Positions 1 to 7,867 of a stretch of DNA of 64,000 nt are shown here, in pieces. Each line of letters begins with the position of its first letter. Positions within the stretch are counted from its first letter, which is position 1. The stretch spans positions 3,224,001-3,288,000 of the forward strand of contig NZ_JADBGF010000001.1 of NCBI RefSeq assembly GCF_014873495.1. Direction: 5' to 3'. Source of the DNA: Streptomyces stelliscabiei (GTDB lineage Bacteria > Actinomycetota > Actinomycetes > Streptomycetales > Streptomycetaceae). The notes beneath the pieces were generated by a model that saw only the letters and a list, made by a program, of their open reading frames with translations, had not been told where the DNA came from and did not search any database. The position numbers were made by a program, and so were the translations under genes.

Positions 1-607
1 ACTCGGTGGCGCACTCAGACGAGTACGCGGACACCGTTCCCGGGGGCGGCTCGCCGACCGAGCTGAACGCGATGGTCGACCGCTGGGACGAGGAGGACGA
101 CGCCCGCCGGATCCGCTACCGGCCGTTGGTTGCACGTTCAAATCCGGCCCGAGCCGACCCCGCCTCCGACATGCACGGGCGCCCGGCCCCGACTGCTTCT
201 CGAACGTCTGGCGGGGCCACGTCGGGCCGGAGAGGCGTGGGCGGCTCGGAGTGGGAAAGCCACCGGGCGGGGTCGGATCTCGCCGACACCTCCCGCAGTC
301 CGGGGCAGCCACCGCGGTCCAAACTCGCCGACAGAGTGGCGTCGACCACCATCTGCAGCGCCAGGTGAGTACGTCCTGGTTGGCGCGTGGGCAAGTATTG
401 CTCTCGTGCTTGGCGCGTGCCGCGCCGACGATGTGTACGCCTCGGCCTTCCTGCCGGGGTCCCCGAGCCTGCGGCGCTTGGTGATGAACACCGGCGGTGC
501 CTCCCCCCGCACACCGTCAGTGGCGCACGCAACGGGGTGGGCGGGGGCGGACCGCGGCTGTGCGCAGCCGCGGTCCGCCCCCGCAGTCGCTCAAGGGAGA
601 GCACGAC
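1..607. other. no confident gene; possible gene end at the left edge
   Basis: I see no gene here that I can defend. The first ~125 bases read open on the plus strand in an acidic, plausibly coding frame (…ELNAMVDRWDEEDD…), so they may be the tail of a gene that starts outside the window or a decayed piece. After ~125 the frames lose coding character on both strands. The stretch lies next to an IS element and looks like eroded accessory DNA. Confidence 0.3.
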
Positions 608-832
608 GTGCGACGACTTATCCGCCTGAGCCTGGCCACAGGCGCGGTCACCGCACTCACGGGCGGCCTGCTCGCGATCGCCGAAAGGGGGTCGGCTGTG
701 GTGCCGACATCGAGCCTGACCGCACCCGAACCCGCGCGGGCCCTCGCCGAGACCCCAGCCCCGCCGACCCCGGCCCCAACCCCAGCCCCGCCGACCCCGA
801 CACCGGCCGGGGCCGACGCTGCGGCCAAGTAC

Positions 833-2388
833 TACAGCCGGAGATCTTGGGGGTCGGTGATCGGTGGGGTCGGCTGGTGGTGTGCCCAGGCTCGTAGACG
901 GTGAGGGAGCGGGTCGCCGCGGCGGCGGTAGTGGCTGACGAGAGCTCGGGTCTGGTGGAGGCGGCGCCAGTACTCGCAGGCCAGGACGGTTTCGACGGGG
1001 TGGCGGGGGTTGAGGTGGGTGGCGGCGAGGCAGTGCCGGATGGTGTGAGCAGAGGGCCGCAGGAGTGGTCCGGGAGTCAGCCGGTGGCCTCGCTCCCGGC
1101 CGTGACCGGGGCTTTTCCCGGGGCGGACGGCTCCGGAGTGCCATCGCAGGCGGCTTCGGCTTCGGGGAATGCTGCGCGTTGAACGGCGAGGAAGGCGGTG
1201 GCCAGCATGCATGCGGTGACGTGCCGGTGCCAGGGGGTCCACTTGCGGACCTGGTACTGGGCGAAACCGACGAGCTGCTTGTTGAGCTCGTTGTCCTCTT
1301 CGATCTGCCAGCGGCGGCCAGCCCGGACGATGATCTCCGAGATGGTCGTGGTGGCGGGGGGGTGAACGAGGAAGTAGGCGATCTCGCGGTGGAGCTGTCC
1401 GTCCTTGCCGCGCCGGTTGGGGTGCGGGGATCTGCGCAGGACCATCCAGTGGCTTAAGTCTTCGGCGGGTGTCTCGTCCTTGACCTCGACGGCGAACGCG
1501 GTCCAGTCGTAGAGGCGTTCGCCTTTCGCGCCGAACCCGCAGGAACGGCGTTCCCACTGGTCACGAACCTTGACGTAGTGCAGGAGGTCGTCGGCGCGTT
1601 TCACGGCCGGCTGGCGGGGCTTGCCCGGCGGGCCGTCCAGAGGGAGGTCGACGGGGACGCCCAGGACGTAGGGCAGGGCGCGTTCGTGGCAGAAGGCCCG
1701 CAGCTGTGGATCACGGCCGTAGCCGGCATCGGCCAGCACCCAGGCGAAGGGGACCGCGGCGGCCAACGCGTCGGTCAGCATGGCGATGGCCAACTCGGGC
1801 TTGGTGGCGAAGGCGACGTCGTCGGGGACTCCGGCCTCACGGCATCGTTCCCGGTCAGAAGTCCACTCCTCGGGCAGGTAGAGGCGACGGTCGAGGAAAG
1901 CGTGCCCGCCGCCGGCCGCGTAGGTGAGCATGACCATGGTCTGGCAGTTGCGCACGTCCCCGGTCAGTCCGCAGTGCTGGAAGGCCACCCCGACCGATTT
2001 GGTGCCCTTCTTCTGGGCCTGGGTGTCATCGATCACCAACAACGCGTCCGCGTCGCCGAGATGCTCCACGACGTAGCCGCGCACCGTGTCCCGCAACAGG
2101 TCCGCGTCCGACACCGATCCGTTCAACAACCACTGCATCCGGTCCGCCGTCGCATGCCCCGCCCGCTCGGACAACGTCCAGCCGTTCTTCCTCGGCAACT
2201 CCGCCAGCAGGCCCTCGACGAACTGCGCGAACACCACCCTCGGCTCCGGCCGGTTGAACAGGTGCCCCAACGAGCCGGTCAGGGCCGACAGTTCATCACG
2301 CCACTCGGCTATCAGCTCAGCCGTCACATCCCGCATCATGCCCGGTCAACGACAGCGACCGGGCCCCGTCACAAGATCTCCGGCTGTA
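833..2388 (-). mobile_element. IS701-family insertion sequence with 4-bp target duplication
   Basis: The ends are perfect 17-bp inverted repeats: TACAGCCGGAGATCTTG at 833-849 and its reverse complement at 2372-2388. GTAC stands directly outside both ends (829-832 and 2389-2392), a 4-bp target duplication as expected for IS701-type elements. The element is 1556 bp and holds one transposase gene on the minus strand. Intact ends, intact transposase and clean target duplication all suggest a recent insertion. Confidence 0.85.
1077..2339 (-). CDS. IS701-family DDE transposase
   Basis: A 420-residue DDE transposase that would cut and rejoin the ends of the surrounding IS. Family features seen: N-terminal region …LFNRPEPRVVFAQFVEGLLAEL, the catalytic-core stretch LLVIDDTQAQKKGTKSVGVA with the first Asp, the VLADAGYGRD motif near the middle, and the terminal QIEEDNELNKQL region carrying the Glu. 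It fills most of the IS and shows no frameshift, so it may still be active. An alternative ATG lies one codon downstream. The 3' end reaches about 240 bp from the left IS end. Neighbouring genes read in other directions and are not co-transcribed with it by design. Confidence 0.9.
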   Translation of the reverse strand: MMRDVTAELIAEWRDELSALTGSLGHLFNRPEPRVVFAQFVEGLLAELPRKNGWTLSERAGHATADRMQWLLNGSVSDADLLRDTVRGYVVEHLGDADALLVIDDTQAQKKGTKSVGVAFQHCGLTGDVRNCQTMVMLTYAAGGGHAFLDRRLYLPEEWTSDRERCREAGVPDDVAFATKPELAIAMLTDALAAAVPFAWVLADAGYGRDPQLRAFCHERALPYVLGVPVDLPLDGPPGKPRQPAVKRADDLLHYVKVRDQWERRSCGFGAKGERLYDWTAFAVEVKDETPAEDLSHWMVLRRSPHPNRRGKDGQLHREIAYFLVHPPATTTISEIIVRAGRRWQIEEDNELNKQLVGFAQYQVRKWTPWHRHVTACMLATAFLAVQRAAFPEAEAACDGTPEPSAPGKAPVTAGSEATG

Positions 2389-2463
2389 GTACGAGAGAGA
2401 CTCAGCCGCTCTGTGGGAAGCGGCTCGCCGATAAAGCTCCCAGCAGTCACCGACACACATCAC

Positions 2464-3903
2464 CTATGCATCACCGAGGCACCCACCGGACGGCTGACAT
2501 TCTGCCGGCGCGGTCCTCGCGCAGCCCGTCGACGCGACGACGGAAGCGTGGGACCTCCACCATCTCTGGCCGTCCGCTGGGAGCGTGTAGATGGGGTCGT
2601 AGTACTCGTGCAACTGCGTCAGATCGTCTCGTTGGCCTTGGTCCAGGATGGTGCGGTAGTTCTTGGACCAGTACGAGATGCCTCGCCGCCGGTCGTAGTC
2701 GGAGACCTGGTCGACCCAGCGCTTCCCCACCATGGGCACGTCGCACACGATGCGCGGGGTCGCGAACCCCGGCAGGTAACCCATGATTGCGTGCTGGAGT
2801 TCCTGCGCCTCCGCCACGGATGTCCGCCAGTGCTCACTGTTGGGAATCATGTCGCACATATAGAAGTAGTAGGGAACGATTCCGGCGGAATCGAGTAGGG
2901 CGAAGCAAAGGTCTAGCAGGGCGGCCGAGGTGTCGTTCACCGTGCGCAGGAGGACTGCTTGGTTGCGCACTTCGCGAAGCCCGGCCTCCATCAGCAGCCG
3001 GGAGGCGCGGGATACGCTCGCGGTGATCTGCTGTGCCGCGTTGGCGTGCGTGTGCAGAGCGATCTGCACCCCTCGTGAGCGTGCCGTCGAGGTCAATCTT
3101 TCGATGCCGGCCAGCACTTGGCCGTCCGTCCAGTGCTGCGGCAGCCCGACCAGGCCTTTGCTGGCCAGCCGGATGTCACGGACCGATGCTATGTCCAGCA
3201 GCGCTTCTACGAACGACTCGACTCGGGGCCAGGGAAGGTTGGCGAGGTCGCCGCCGGAGACGACCACGTCCCGGACGTTGGGGGTTCGGCGCAAGTAGTC
3301 GATCATCGCTTGGAACCGTGCTTGTGGAGTGAGGACGAAACGCGTCTTGGTGACCGACGGCGTTGAGTTCCCGACCAGATCCATCCGAGTGCAATGCCCG
3401 CAGTACTGCGGGCAGGTGGCCACAAGCTCGGCTAACACCTTGGCCGGATATCGATGAACGAGTCCCTCCACGGCCCACATGTTGCGCTCATGAAGAGAGT
3501 CCCTTTGAGCGTATGGGTGAGAGGGGAAGTCTGTGCGGCGGTCGGAGAAGACGGGCAGCATGTACCGCCGGACGGGATCGGCGTAGAAGGCGTCGGTCAG
3601 GCTCCCCGGCCCGCGCGGCGGCGCGTCCGGTGCCACGGTGTTGATCATATGCGGTGTGATGAGCAGCGACATCGTGGCACGTTCCTTTTGGTCGCGCTCG
3701 AGGTCGGCGAAGAAGGAGTCGCTGAGGAGGTTGCCGGTCAGGGCACGCAGCTGGCCTATGTTCTTCACACAGTGCGTACGCTGCCACTGGACGCAGTTCC
3801 ACTCCGCTGCGGTGACGTCACGCCATCCCGGTAGCCGATGAGGATCGGGTTCCCGCGCTTCGCGGTATTGGTAGGAGTAGGGCTGCTGCAAGCTGTCAGA
3901 CAT
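2464..3903 (-). CDS. KamA-family radical SAM aminomutase
   Basis: A 479-residue radical SAM protein of the lysine 2,3-aminomutase (KamA) family, which moves an amino group from the alpha to the beta carbon using SAM, a [4Fe-4S] cluster and PLP. The cluster motif CPQYCGHC (C164, C168, C171) is of the CX3CX2C type. Downstream are the family stretches RDVVVSGGD and IALHTHANA, and a C-terminal CDVPMVGK segment where the PLP lysine is expected. Substrate-specific residues cannot be assigned, so lysine, glutamate or another amino acid is possible. The start at 3903 follows GAGG; an in-frame ATG at 3930 is the alternative. It is divergent from the ATP-grasp operon, and a beta-amino acid product would suit a peptide ligase. 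Assignment to that pathway is inference. Confidence 0.85.
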   Translation of the reverse strand: MSDSLQQPYSYQYREAREPDPHRLPGWRDVTAAEWNCVQWQRTHCVKNIGQLRALTGNLLSDSFFADLERDQKERATMSLLITPHMINTVAPDAPPRGPGSLTDAFYADPVRRYMLPVFSDRRTDFPSHPYAQRDSLHERNMWAVEGLVHRYPAKVLAELVATCPQYCGHCTRMDLVGNSTPSVTKTRFVLTPQARFQAMIDYLRRTPNVRDVVVSGGDLANLPWPRVESFVEALLDIASVRDIRLASKGLVGLPQHWTDGQVLAGIERLTSTARSRGVQIALHTHANAAQQITASVSRASRLLMEAGLREVRNQAVLLRTVNDTSAALLDLCFALLDSAGIVPYYFYMCDMIPNSEHWRTSVAEAQELQHAIMGYLPGFATPRIVCDVPMVGKRWVDQVSDYDRRRGISYWSKNYRTILDQGQRDDLTQLHEYYDPIYTLPADGQRWWRSHASVVASTGCARTAPAECQPSGGCLGDA

Positions 3904-4044
3904 ACGTTGAGAAGCCTCACTGATCCACATCGAGGTTCGTTCGGCGTGCTGCTGCGCGAACGGCCTCGGCGTAGGGGGCGTCGGCAGCGCGTGTGTCTGG
4001 ATCAAGGTCCTTGTACGGGACCAGGGCACCACGGGCGCTGTTCA

Positions 4045-4218
4045 CTACTGCATCCACGCGGTCCAGGCATTGTGAATGTCTTCGTCGGTAACCTGTTCTC
4101 CCTTAGCCTGCAGCAGCACGGCGTAGATGCGGAACAGGTCGTCAGAGTCTGCAGGAGGCTTGGCAGGCGGGGAGAGGCAGGACCGGATCAGGTCGGCGAG
4201 GCGATCGAGGTAGGTCAC
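4045..4218 (-). CDS. DUF7701-like small protein
   Basis: A 57-residue protein from a GTG start at 4218. The start codon overlaps the stop of the preceding membrane protein gene by GTGA, so the two are translationally coupled. The sequence begins VTYLDRLADLIRS and ends VTDEDIHNAWTAWM, a pattern I associate with DUF7701, a small uncharacterised actinobacterial family. Nothing indicates an enzyme. Because it is coupled to a RipA-like membrane protein, it may be its soluble partner or regulator; that is inference. Longer in-frame starts upstream exist but would run through the preceding gene. Confidence 0.6.
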   Translation of the reverse strand: MTYLDRLADLIRSCLSPPAKPPADSDDLFRIYAVLLQAKGEQVTDEDIHNAWTAWMQ

Positions 4219-4685
4219 ACGGTCAGTGTGCCTACAAACAGGATCAGGTGCGCTACAGCGAACACCAGAGGCACCACGCGTTCGGAGGCACCCAACTCCA
4301 CGTAGCGCTTGCGCTGGCTGGGGGTCGGTTCGCTCTTCAGGGCCTGCCATTCGTGAGTGTAGATCTTGACCGAGAGGTCTTCCTCCAGCTTGTTTATGAC
4401 GGTGAATTTAGCGGTGTTGAGGTTTCGGTAACTGCGAAGCTGCATCCACCAGGTGGCAGACAAGGTGCAGCCGGCCAAGGCCACGGCCAGGGACACCCAC
4501 CAAGGAGACTGCGAGAGCTTCGGGGTCCCGAAGCCGATCAGGGTGACGAGCGCGGACTGCACTGAGAGGAAGAAGGCGTTGGCGCTTCCACGACGCGCCG
4601 AGACTCGGTCGGCCATTTCCACGGCGAGTTTGTAGAGGTCGAGTACCTCCGACCGTTCCAGCGGTTCAGGCTGTTTGTTCACCAT
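4215..4685 (-). CDS. RipA/SLATT-like small membrane protein
   Basis: A 156-residue membrane protein with a cytoplasmic N-terminus. The segment YKLAVEMADRVSARRGSANA precedes two close transmembrane helices (about 45-60 and 68-88). A charged stretch (LRSYRNLNTAKFTVINKLEEDL) and a C-terminal third hydrophobic helix follow. This layout resembles the RipA octameric membrane protein family and, more loosely, SLATT-type membrane effectors of bacterial conflict systems. The ATG at 4685 is preceded by a G-run on the minus strand. It is divergent from the operon at 4928 and coupled to the DUF7701-like gene. A defensive membrane-permeabilising role is possible but not shown by the sequence. Confidence 0.6.
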   Translation of the reverse strand: MVNKQPEPLERSEVLDLYKLAVEMADRVSARRGSANAFFLSVQSALVTLIGFGTPKLSQSPWWVSLAVALAGCTLSATWWMQLRSYRNLNTAKFTVINKLEEDLSVKIYTHEWQALKSEPTPSQRKRYVELGASERVVPLVFAVAHLILFVGTLTV

Positions 4686-4845
4686 GCCCCCCGACGAGCT
4701 TTTGAGGTTCTCCCAGCCACTTCTGGGGGATTCTGCCGTAGGAAACGCGGCGCCGTCATCCCCCTCGTGTGGCGGCGGGTGACCACCGAACGAACGGCCG
4801 ACGGTGGCCCCGGATGCCGATGGTCGGCGACCATTGGATCGAGGC

Positions 4846-4874
4846 TTGGGCGGCCGGGACCCAAGACATAGGAT
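4846..4874 (+). promoter_or_regulatory. candidate promoter of the ATP-grasp operon
   Basis: TTGGGC (4846-4851) and TAGGAT (4869-4874) are separated by 17 bp and lie 54 bp upstream of the first ATG at 4928. The pair resembles a HrdB-type promoter with a weak -35 box. It is the best match in the 243-bp divergent region, but it has not been tested. Confidence 0.35.
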
Positions 4875-4927
4875 CGCCGCGACGTGGTTCGCCTCGGCGG
4901 GGTGGGACAGGCCCAGAGGGAGTTGGC

Positions 4928-5878
4928 ATGCGGATCGCGGTGGATGCCGACACCGGGCAGCCCCTGATCGTCGGCGACGGCAGATCGTGGTCGGTGGCCG
5001 AACTTCTGCCGGATGTCCCTTCGATCAGGTCCGCAACCATCGCCGATGTGATCGCCGCCTGGGCTGAGTTGGGCCCCCGCTGCGAGCGCGCGATCTCCGG
5101 TGCCGGTCCGTTCGTCCCCGGCCGGGTTCGCAGGTTGGGACCGCCGGCTGGTCCGGCCACTAAGATCATCTGTGCGATCGACAACTACCGCGACCACGCT
5201 GCGGAATTCGCCACCGAGATCTTTCCGAAGCCGATATTCTTCCTCAAGCCGGCGACCACGCTCATCGGGGAGGGCGCCACTGTTCTGCTGCCGCAAAACG
5301 CTCGTCGCGTCGACTACGAGTTAGAGCTGGCCACCGTCATCGGCACCCGATGCCGTGACGTTCGCCCGCAGGACGCTGCGGAGGTCATCTTCGGCTACAC
5401 CGTGTTTCTGGACATGTCCGCCCGCGACTTCCGCTCGATCCCCTACACCTGGTTCGGGATGAAGGCGTGGGACACGTTTGGGCCGATCGGGCCTTACGTG
5501 GTCGAAAAGCAGGATATCGGGGAGGCACAGGCGCTCAGGATGACGCTGACCGTCAATGGCGAGACCAGGATGACCGGCCACACCGGCGACATGATCTTCT
5601 CCGTCGCCGATCTGGTCTCTGCGGCCTCCGAGGTCGTCACACTCATGCCCGGCGATGTCATAGCCACGGGCACCATGGCGGGCGTCTGCCAGGCCGAGCA
5701 CGGCGACGAGGTCGAGGCGACGATCGAGGAGACCGGGACCCTGCGAGTCAAGGTCGCGCGATCGGACGCGGCGACCCACTGGCACGATCGCTCGTTCCCG
5801 GAACAGTACGCGTCTTTCCGGGATCAGCCGCGCAGCGACAGTGGGCCCGACCCGATCGCCCCAGCTGATGGCGAGTGA
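4928..5878 (+). CDS. fumarylacetoacetate hydrolase (FAH) family protein
   Basis: A 316-residue FAH-fold enzyme. Members hydrolyse, isomerise or decarboxylate beta-dicarbonyl and related acids with a divalent metal. Seen: N-terminal strand region MRIAVDADTGQPLIVGD, the entry segment KIICAIDNYRDHAAEF, the metal-binding stretch YELELATVIG, FLDMSARDFR, and the C-terminal core MTGHTGDMIFSVADLV… VIATGTMAGVC. The ATG at 4928 follows AGAGGGAG; the open frame extends 53 codons further upstream without family similarity. It is the first gene of the plus-strand operon, 9 bp before the aminotransferase. The substrate cannot be read from the sequence; a tailoring or degradation role in the pathway is inferred. 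Confidence 0.85.
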   Translation: MRIAVDADTGQPLIVGDGRSWSVAELLPDVPSIRSATIADVIAAWAELGPRCERAISGAGPFVPGRVRRLGPPAGPATKIICAIDNYRDHAAEFATEIFPKPIFFLKPATTLIGEGATVLLPQNARRVDYELELATVIGTRCRDVRPQDAAEVIFGYTVFLDMSARDFRSIPYTWFGMKAWDTFGPIGPYVVEKQDIGEAQALRMTLTVNGETRMTGHTGDMIFSVADLVSAASEVVTLMPGDVIATGTMAGVCQAEHGDEVEATIEETGTLRVKVARSDAATHWHDRSFPEQYASFRDQPRSDSGPDPIAPADGE

Positions 5879-5887
5879 GGAGATCGG

Positions 5888-7057
5888 GTGGACGTAGCCG
5901 AATATCTGTCCCACCGCGTGGCGTCCACGGCCGAGCCACCGGACGAGGTCAGCCTGCCGGACGGCGTCATCGACGCGTCGTTCGGCGAGCCCGATCCCGC
6001 TCTCTTCCCGCTCGACCTGATCAGGGACGCCGCGTCGGCCGTCCTGGCCGCGCCGTCCGCTGCACTGCAGTACTCGCCCCTGCGCGGGCATACGAACCTC
6101 ATCGAGGCCGTCGCGACGTGGACGCGCCCCCAGGCGGAACCGGCCGAGATGGTGCTCACCAGCGGCTCGATCCCCGCTTTGCTGCTGCTCACCCACGCAA
6201 TGGTGGATCCGGGGGACACCGTACTGTTCGAAGATCCCGGCTATTTCCGCGCGAGCGCGATCCTGAGGGCGCACGGAGCGAACCTGTTGCCGCTACGGCA
6301 CACGCGAGACGGTCTCGACCTGGACGCGATGCGGCATGCGTTACCCACCGGGCGGACGCTGAGGAGCTTTGCGTACGTTCACCCGTCGTTCCAGAACCCG
6401 AGCGGCTACACGTGGTCGTTGGAGGAACGCCGGGAGTTCCTCGCGTTCTGTGCACAGCGTGGGATCGTCGTCGTGGAGGACACCGCCTACGACGAACTCT
6501 GGTGCGCCGAGCCGCCGCCGCCCTCGCTGCGTTCCCTCGCTGATGGTCACCCGGTCATCCAGATCGGCACGTTGTCGAAGATCATTGCACCCGGCATGGG
6601 CGTCGGCTGGATCATCGCGCCGGCCGCGCTCGCGTCTGTTCTGGTTGACAACCGGGTCGAGTTCGGTGGCGTCGGTGGTCTGACGAGCGCCATGGCGGCG
6701 GCCGTCCTGCGTGACGCGCGGTTCGGCACGCATGTGCGCGACATGCGCCGCGAGTACGCGGAACGCTGCCGGCGGTTCGCCGACGGGGTCCGATACATCC
6801 CCGAACTCGCCGACTGGTCTCCGCCGGGCGGCGGTTACTATGCCTGGCTGCCGTTGCCCGAGACGGTCAGCGACGACTGCTTCGCCCGTGTGGCGCTCTC
6901 GGCAGGCCTGCGAGTGCTTGAAGGCCGCCATTTCTTCCAACCGAGCGACCGCGAGCGGGACTTCGTCCGCCTGACGTTCGGTCGCCTTGCTCCGCAGGCC
7001 GTCGACAGAGCCGTGTCGCGGCTTGCGACGACGTATCGCCGGATCGGCGGCCGATGA
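5888..7057 (+). CDS. PLP-dependent aminotransferase, class I fold
   Basis: A 389-residue type I PLP enzyme of the MocR/2-aminoadipate aminotransferase group, but without the N-terminal GntR DNA-binding domain. Motifs seen: the LTSGSIPALLLL phosphate-binding turn, VHPSFQNPSGYTWS, VVEDTAYDELW with the PLP-pyridine Asp, and the Schiff-base lysine at residue 231 in GTLSKIIAPGMGVGW. It starts at GTG 5888. Its stop overlaps the start of the TIR gene by ATGA, so the metabolic gene and the TIR gene are coupled. The substrate is probably an amino or keto acid used by the nearby ligases; this is inferred from context only. Confidence 0.88.
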   Translation: MDVAEYLSHRVASTAEPPDEVSLPDGVIDASFGEPDPALFPLDLIRDAASAVLAAPSAALQYSPLRGHTNLIEAVATWTRPQAEPAEMVLTSGSIPALLLLTHAMVDPGDTVLFEDPGYFRASAILRAHGANLLPLRHTRDGLDLDAMRHALPTGRTLRSFAYVHPSFQNPSGYTWSLEERREFLAFCAQRGIVVVEDTAYDELWCAEPPPPSLRSLADGHPVIQIGTLSKIIAPGMGVGWIIAPAALASVLVDNRVEFGGVGGLTSAMAAAVLRDARFGTHVRDMRREYAERCRRFADGVRYIPELADWSPPGGGYYAWLPLPETVSDDCFARVALSAGLRVLEGRHFFQPSDRERDFVRLTFGRLAPQAVDRAVSRLATTYRRIGGR

Positions 7058-7845
7058 CCATGGCCCCGTTCTTGCACGTCCTGCTGCTGGACGAGCGTGG
7101 CGTCGTCCGGTCCATGGCCGCGAACCTCTCCGAGCGGGAGGTTGCCGACTTCGTCCGGCAGGTGGGCCGCTGCAAGCCGTTCCAGTTCAAGGCCGCTGTC
7201 ATCAACCCGCTGGAGGCCCGGACCATCCAGGTGCGCCAGACGGACCGGCCGACGTCGGACATGCTGGAGGCGGCCCGCGCCGCGCGCCGGCTCGTACCGG
7301 CTGACGATGTCAACGCCGACGCGAGCGACGAGATCCGGGCCGCGCTGATGGGGCGGGAGGTGACCGATCGCCACATCAGCCAGGAGGCGCAGAGCCGCAG
7401 CCCCGCGAAACCCGATCCTTCGATCGGCGTCTTCATCGTCCACGGCCACGAGGAACTGGCCCTCAAGACCGTAGAGCGCATCCTGACGCAGGACTTCGGG
7501 GTCGCCGTCCGGATCCTGAAGGAGCAGGCGGGCGGGGGCATGACACTCATCGAGAAATTCGAGCATGCCGCGACGGAGGTGGACTATGCCATCGTCCTGC
7601 TGACTGCCGACGACTTCGTCCGCAACGGTGATGAGGAGTACTGGCAGCCGCGTCCCAACGTGCTTTTCGAACTCGGCTGGTTCTGTGGCCGACTGGGGCG
7701 CGATCGGGTGTGCCTGCTTGCGCAGCGTGGCCTGCGCATCCTCAGCGACATGCGAGGCGTGATCTGTCATGAGTTCACCAACGACGTGGCCGAGTGCACG
7801 CTGCCGCTGTTGCGCGAGCTCAAGGCCGCCAAGTATGTGGATTGA
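7054..7845 (+). CDS. TIR-domain protein of the Cap12/PycTIR type
   Basis: A 263-residue protein. Residues ~123-260 form a TIR-like domain of the type found in CBASS Cap12 and Pycsar TIR effectors: IGVFIVHGHEE, a middle strand YAIVLLTADD, and PNVLFELGWFCG with a candidate catalytic Glu at 206. In that family the domain cleaves NAD+ once a cyclic nucleotide is sensed. The first ~120 residues, rich in short helices, match nothing I recognise and could be the sensor or partner-binding part. No cyclase gene is visible nearby. The gene is coupled by ATGA to the aminotransferase and lies 22 bp before the peptidase, so it belongs to the operon. A toxic effector or nucleotide-binding regulator role is inferred. 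Confidence 0.8.
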   Translation: MTMAPFLHVLLLDERGVVRSMAANLSEREVADFVRQVGRCKPFQFKAAVINPLEARTIQVRQTDRPTSDMLEAARAARRLVPADDVNADASDEIRAALMGREVTDRHISQEAQSRSPAKPDPSIGVFIVHGHEELALKTVERILTQDFGVAVRILKEQAGGGMTLIEKFEHAATEVDYAIVLLTADDFVRNGDEEYWQPRPNVLFELGWFCGRLGRDRVCLLAQRGLRILSDMRGVICHEFTNDVAECTLPLLRELKAAKYVD

Positions 7846-7867
7846 CCGGGCGTCCGGAGGATAACGA

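Larger units (their letters stand above)
608..2434 (+). pseudogene. small secreted Pro-rich protein ORF interrupted by the IS701-type element
   Basis: A GTG start at 608 opens a typical signal peptide: VRR positive end, hydrophobic stretch LATGAVTALTGGLLAIA. A proline/threonine/alanine repeat region (PAPPTPAPTPAPPTP) follows. At codon 75 the frame is cut by the IS at 833. Removing the IS and one GTAC target copy joins 832 to 2393 in frame, and the ORF then ends at TAA 2432-2434 after 88 residues. This restoration is a direct reading. The function of the peptide is unknown; it may already have been a truncated surface or spacer protein before the insertion. Confidence 0.5.

Noticed and set aside
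7054..7845. CBASS or Pycsar operon
   Set aside because: The TIR domain type fits but there is no nucleotide cyclase next to it.
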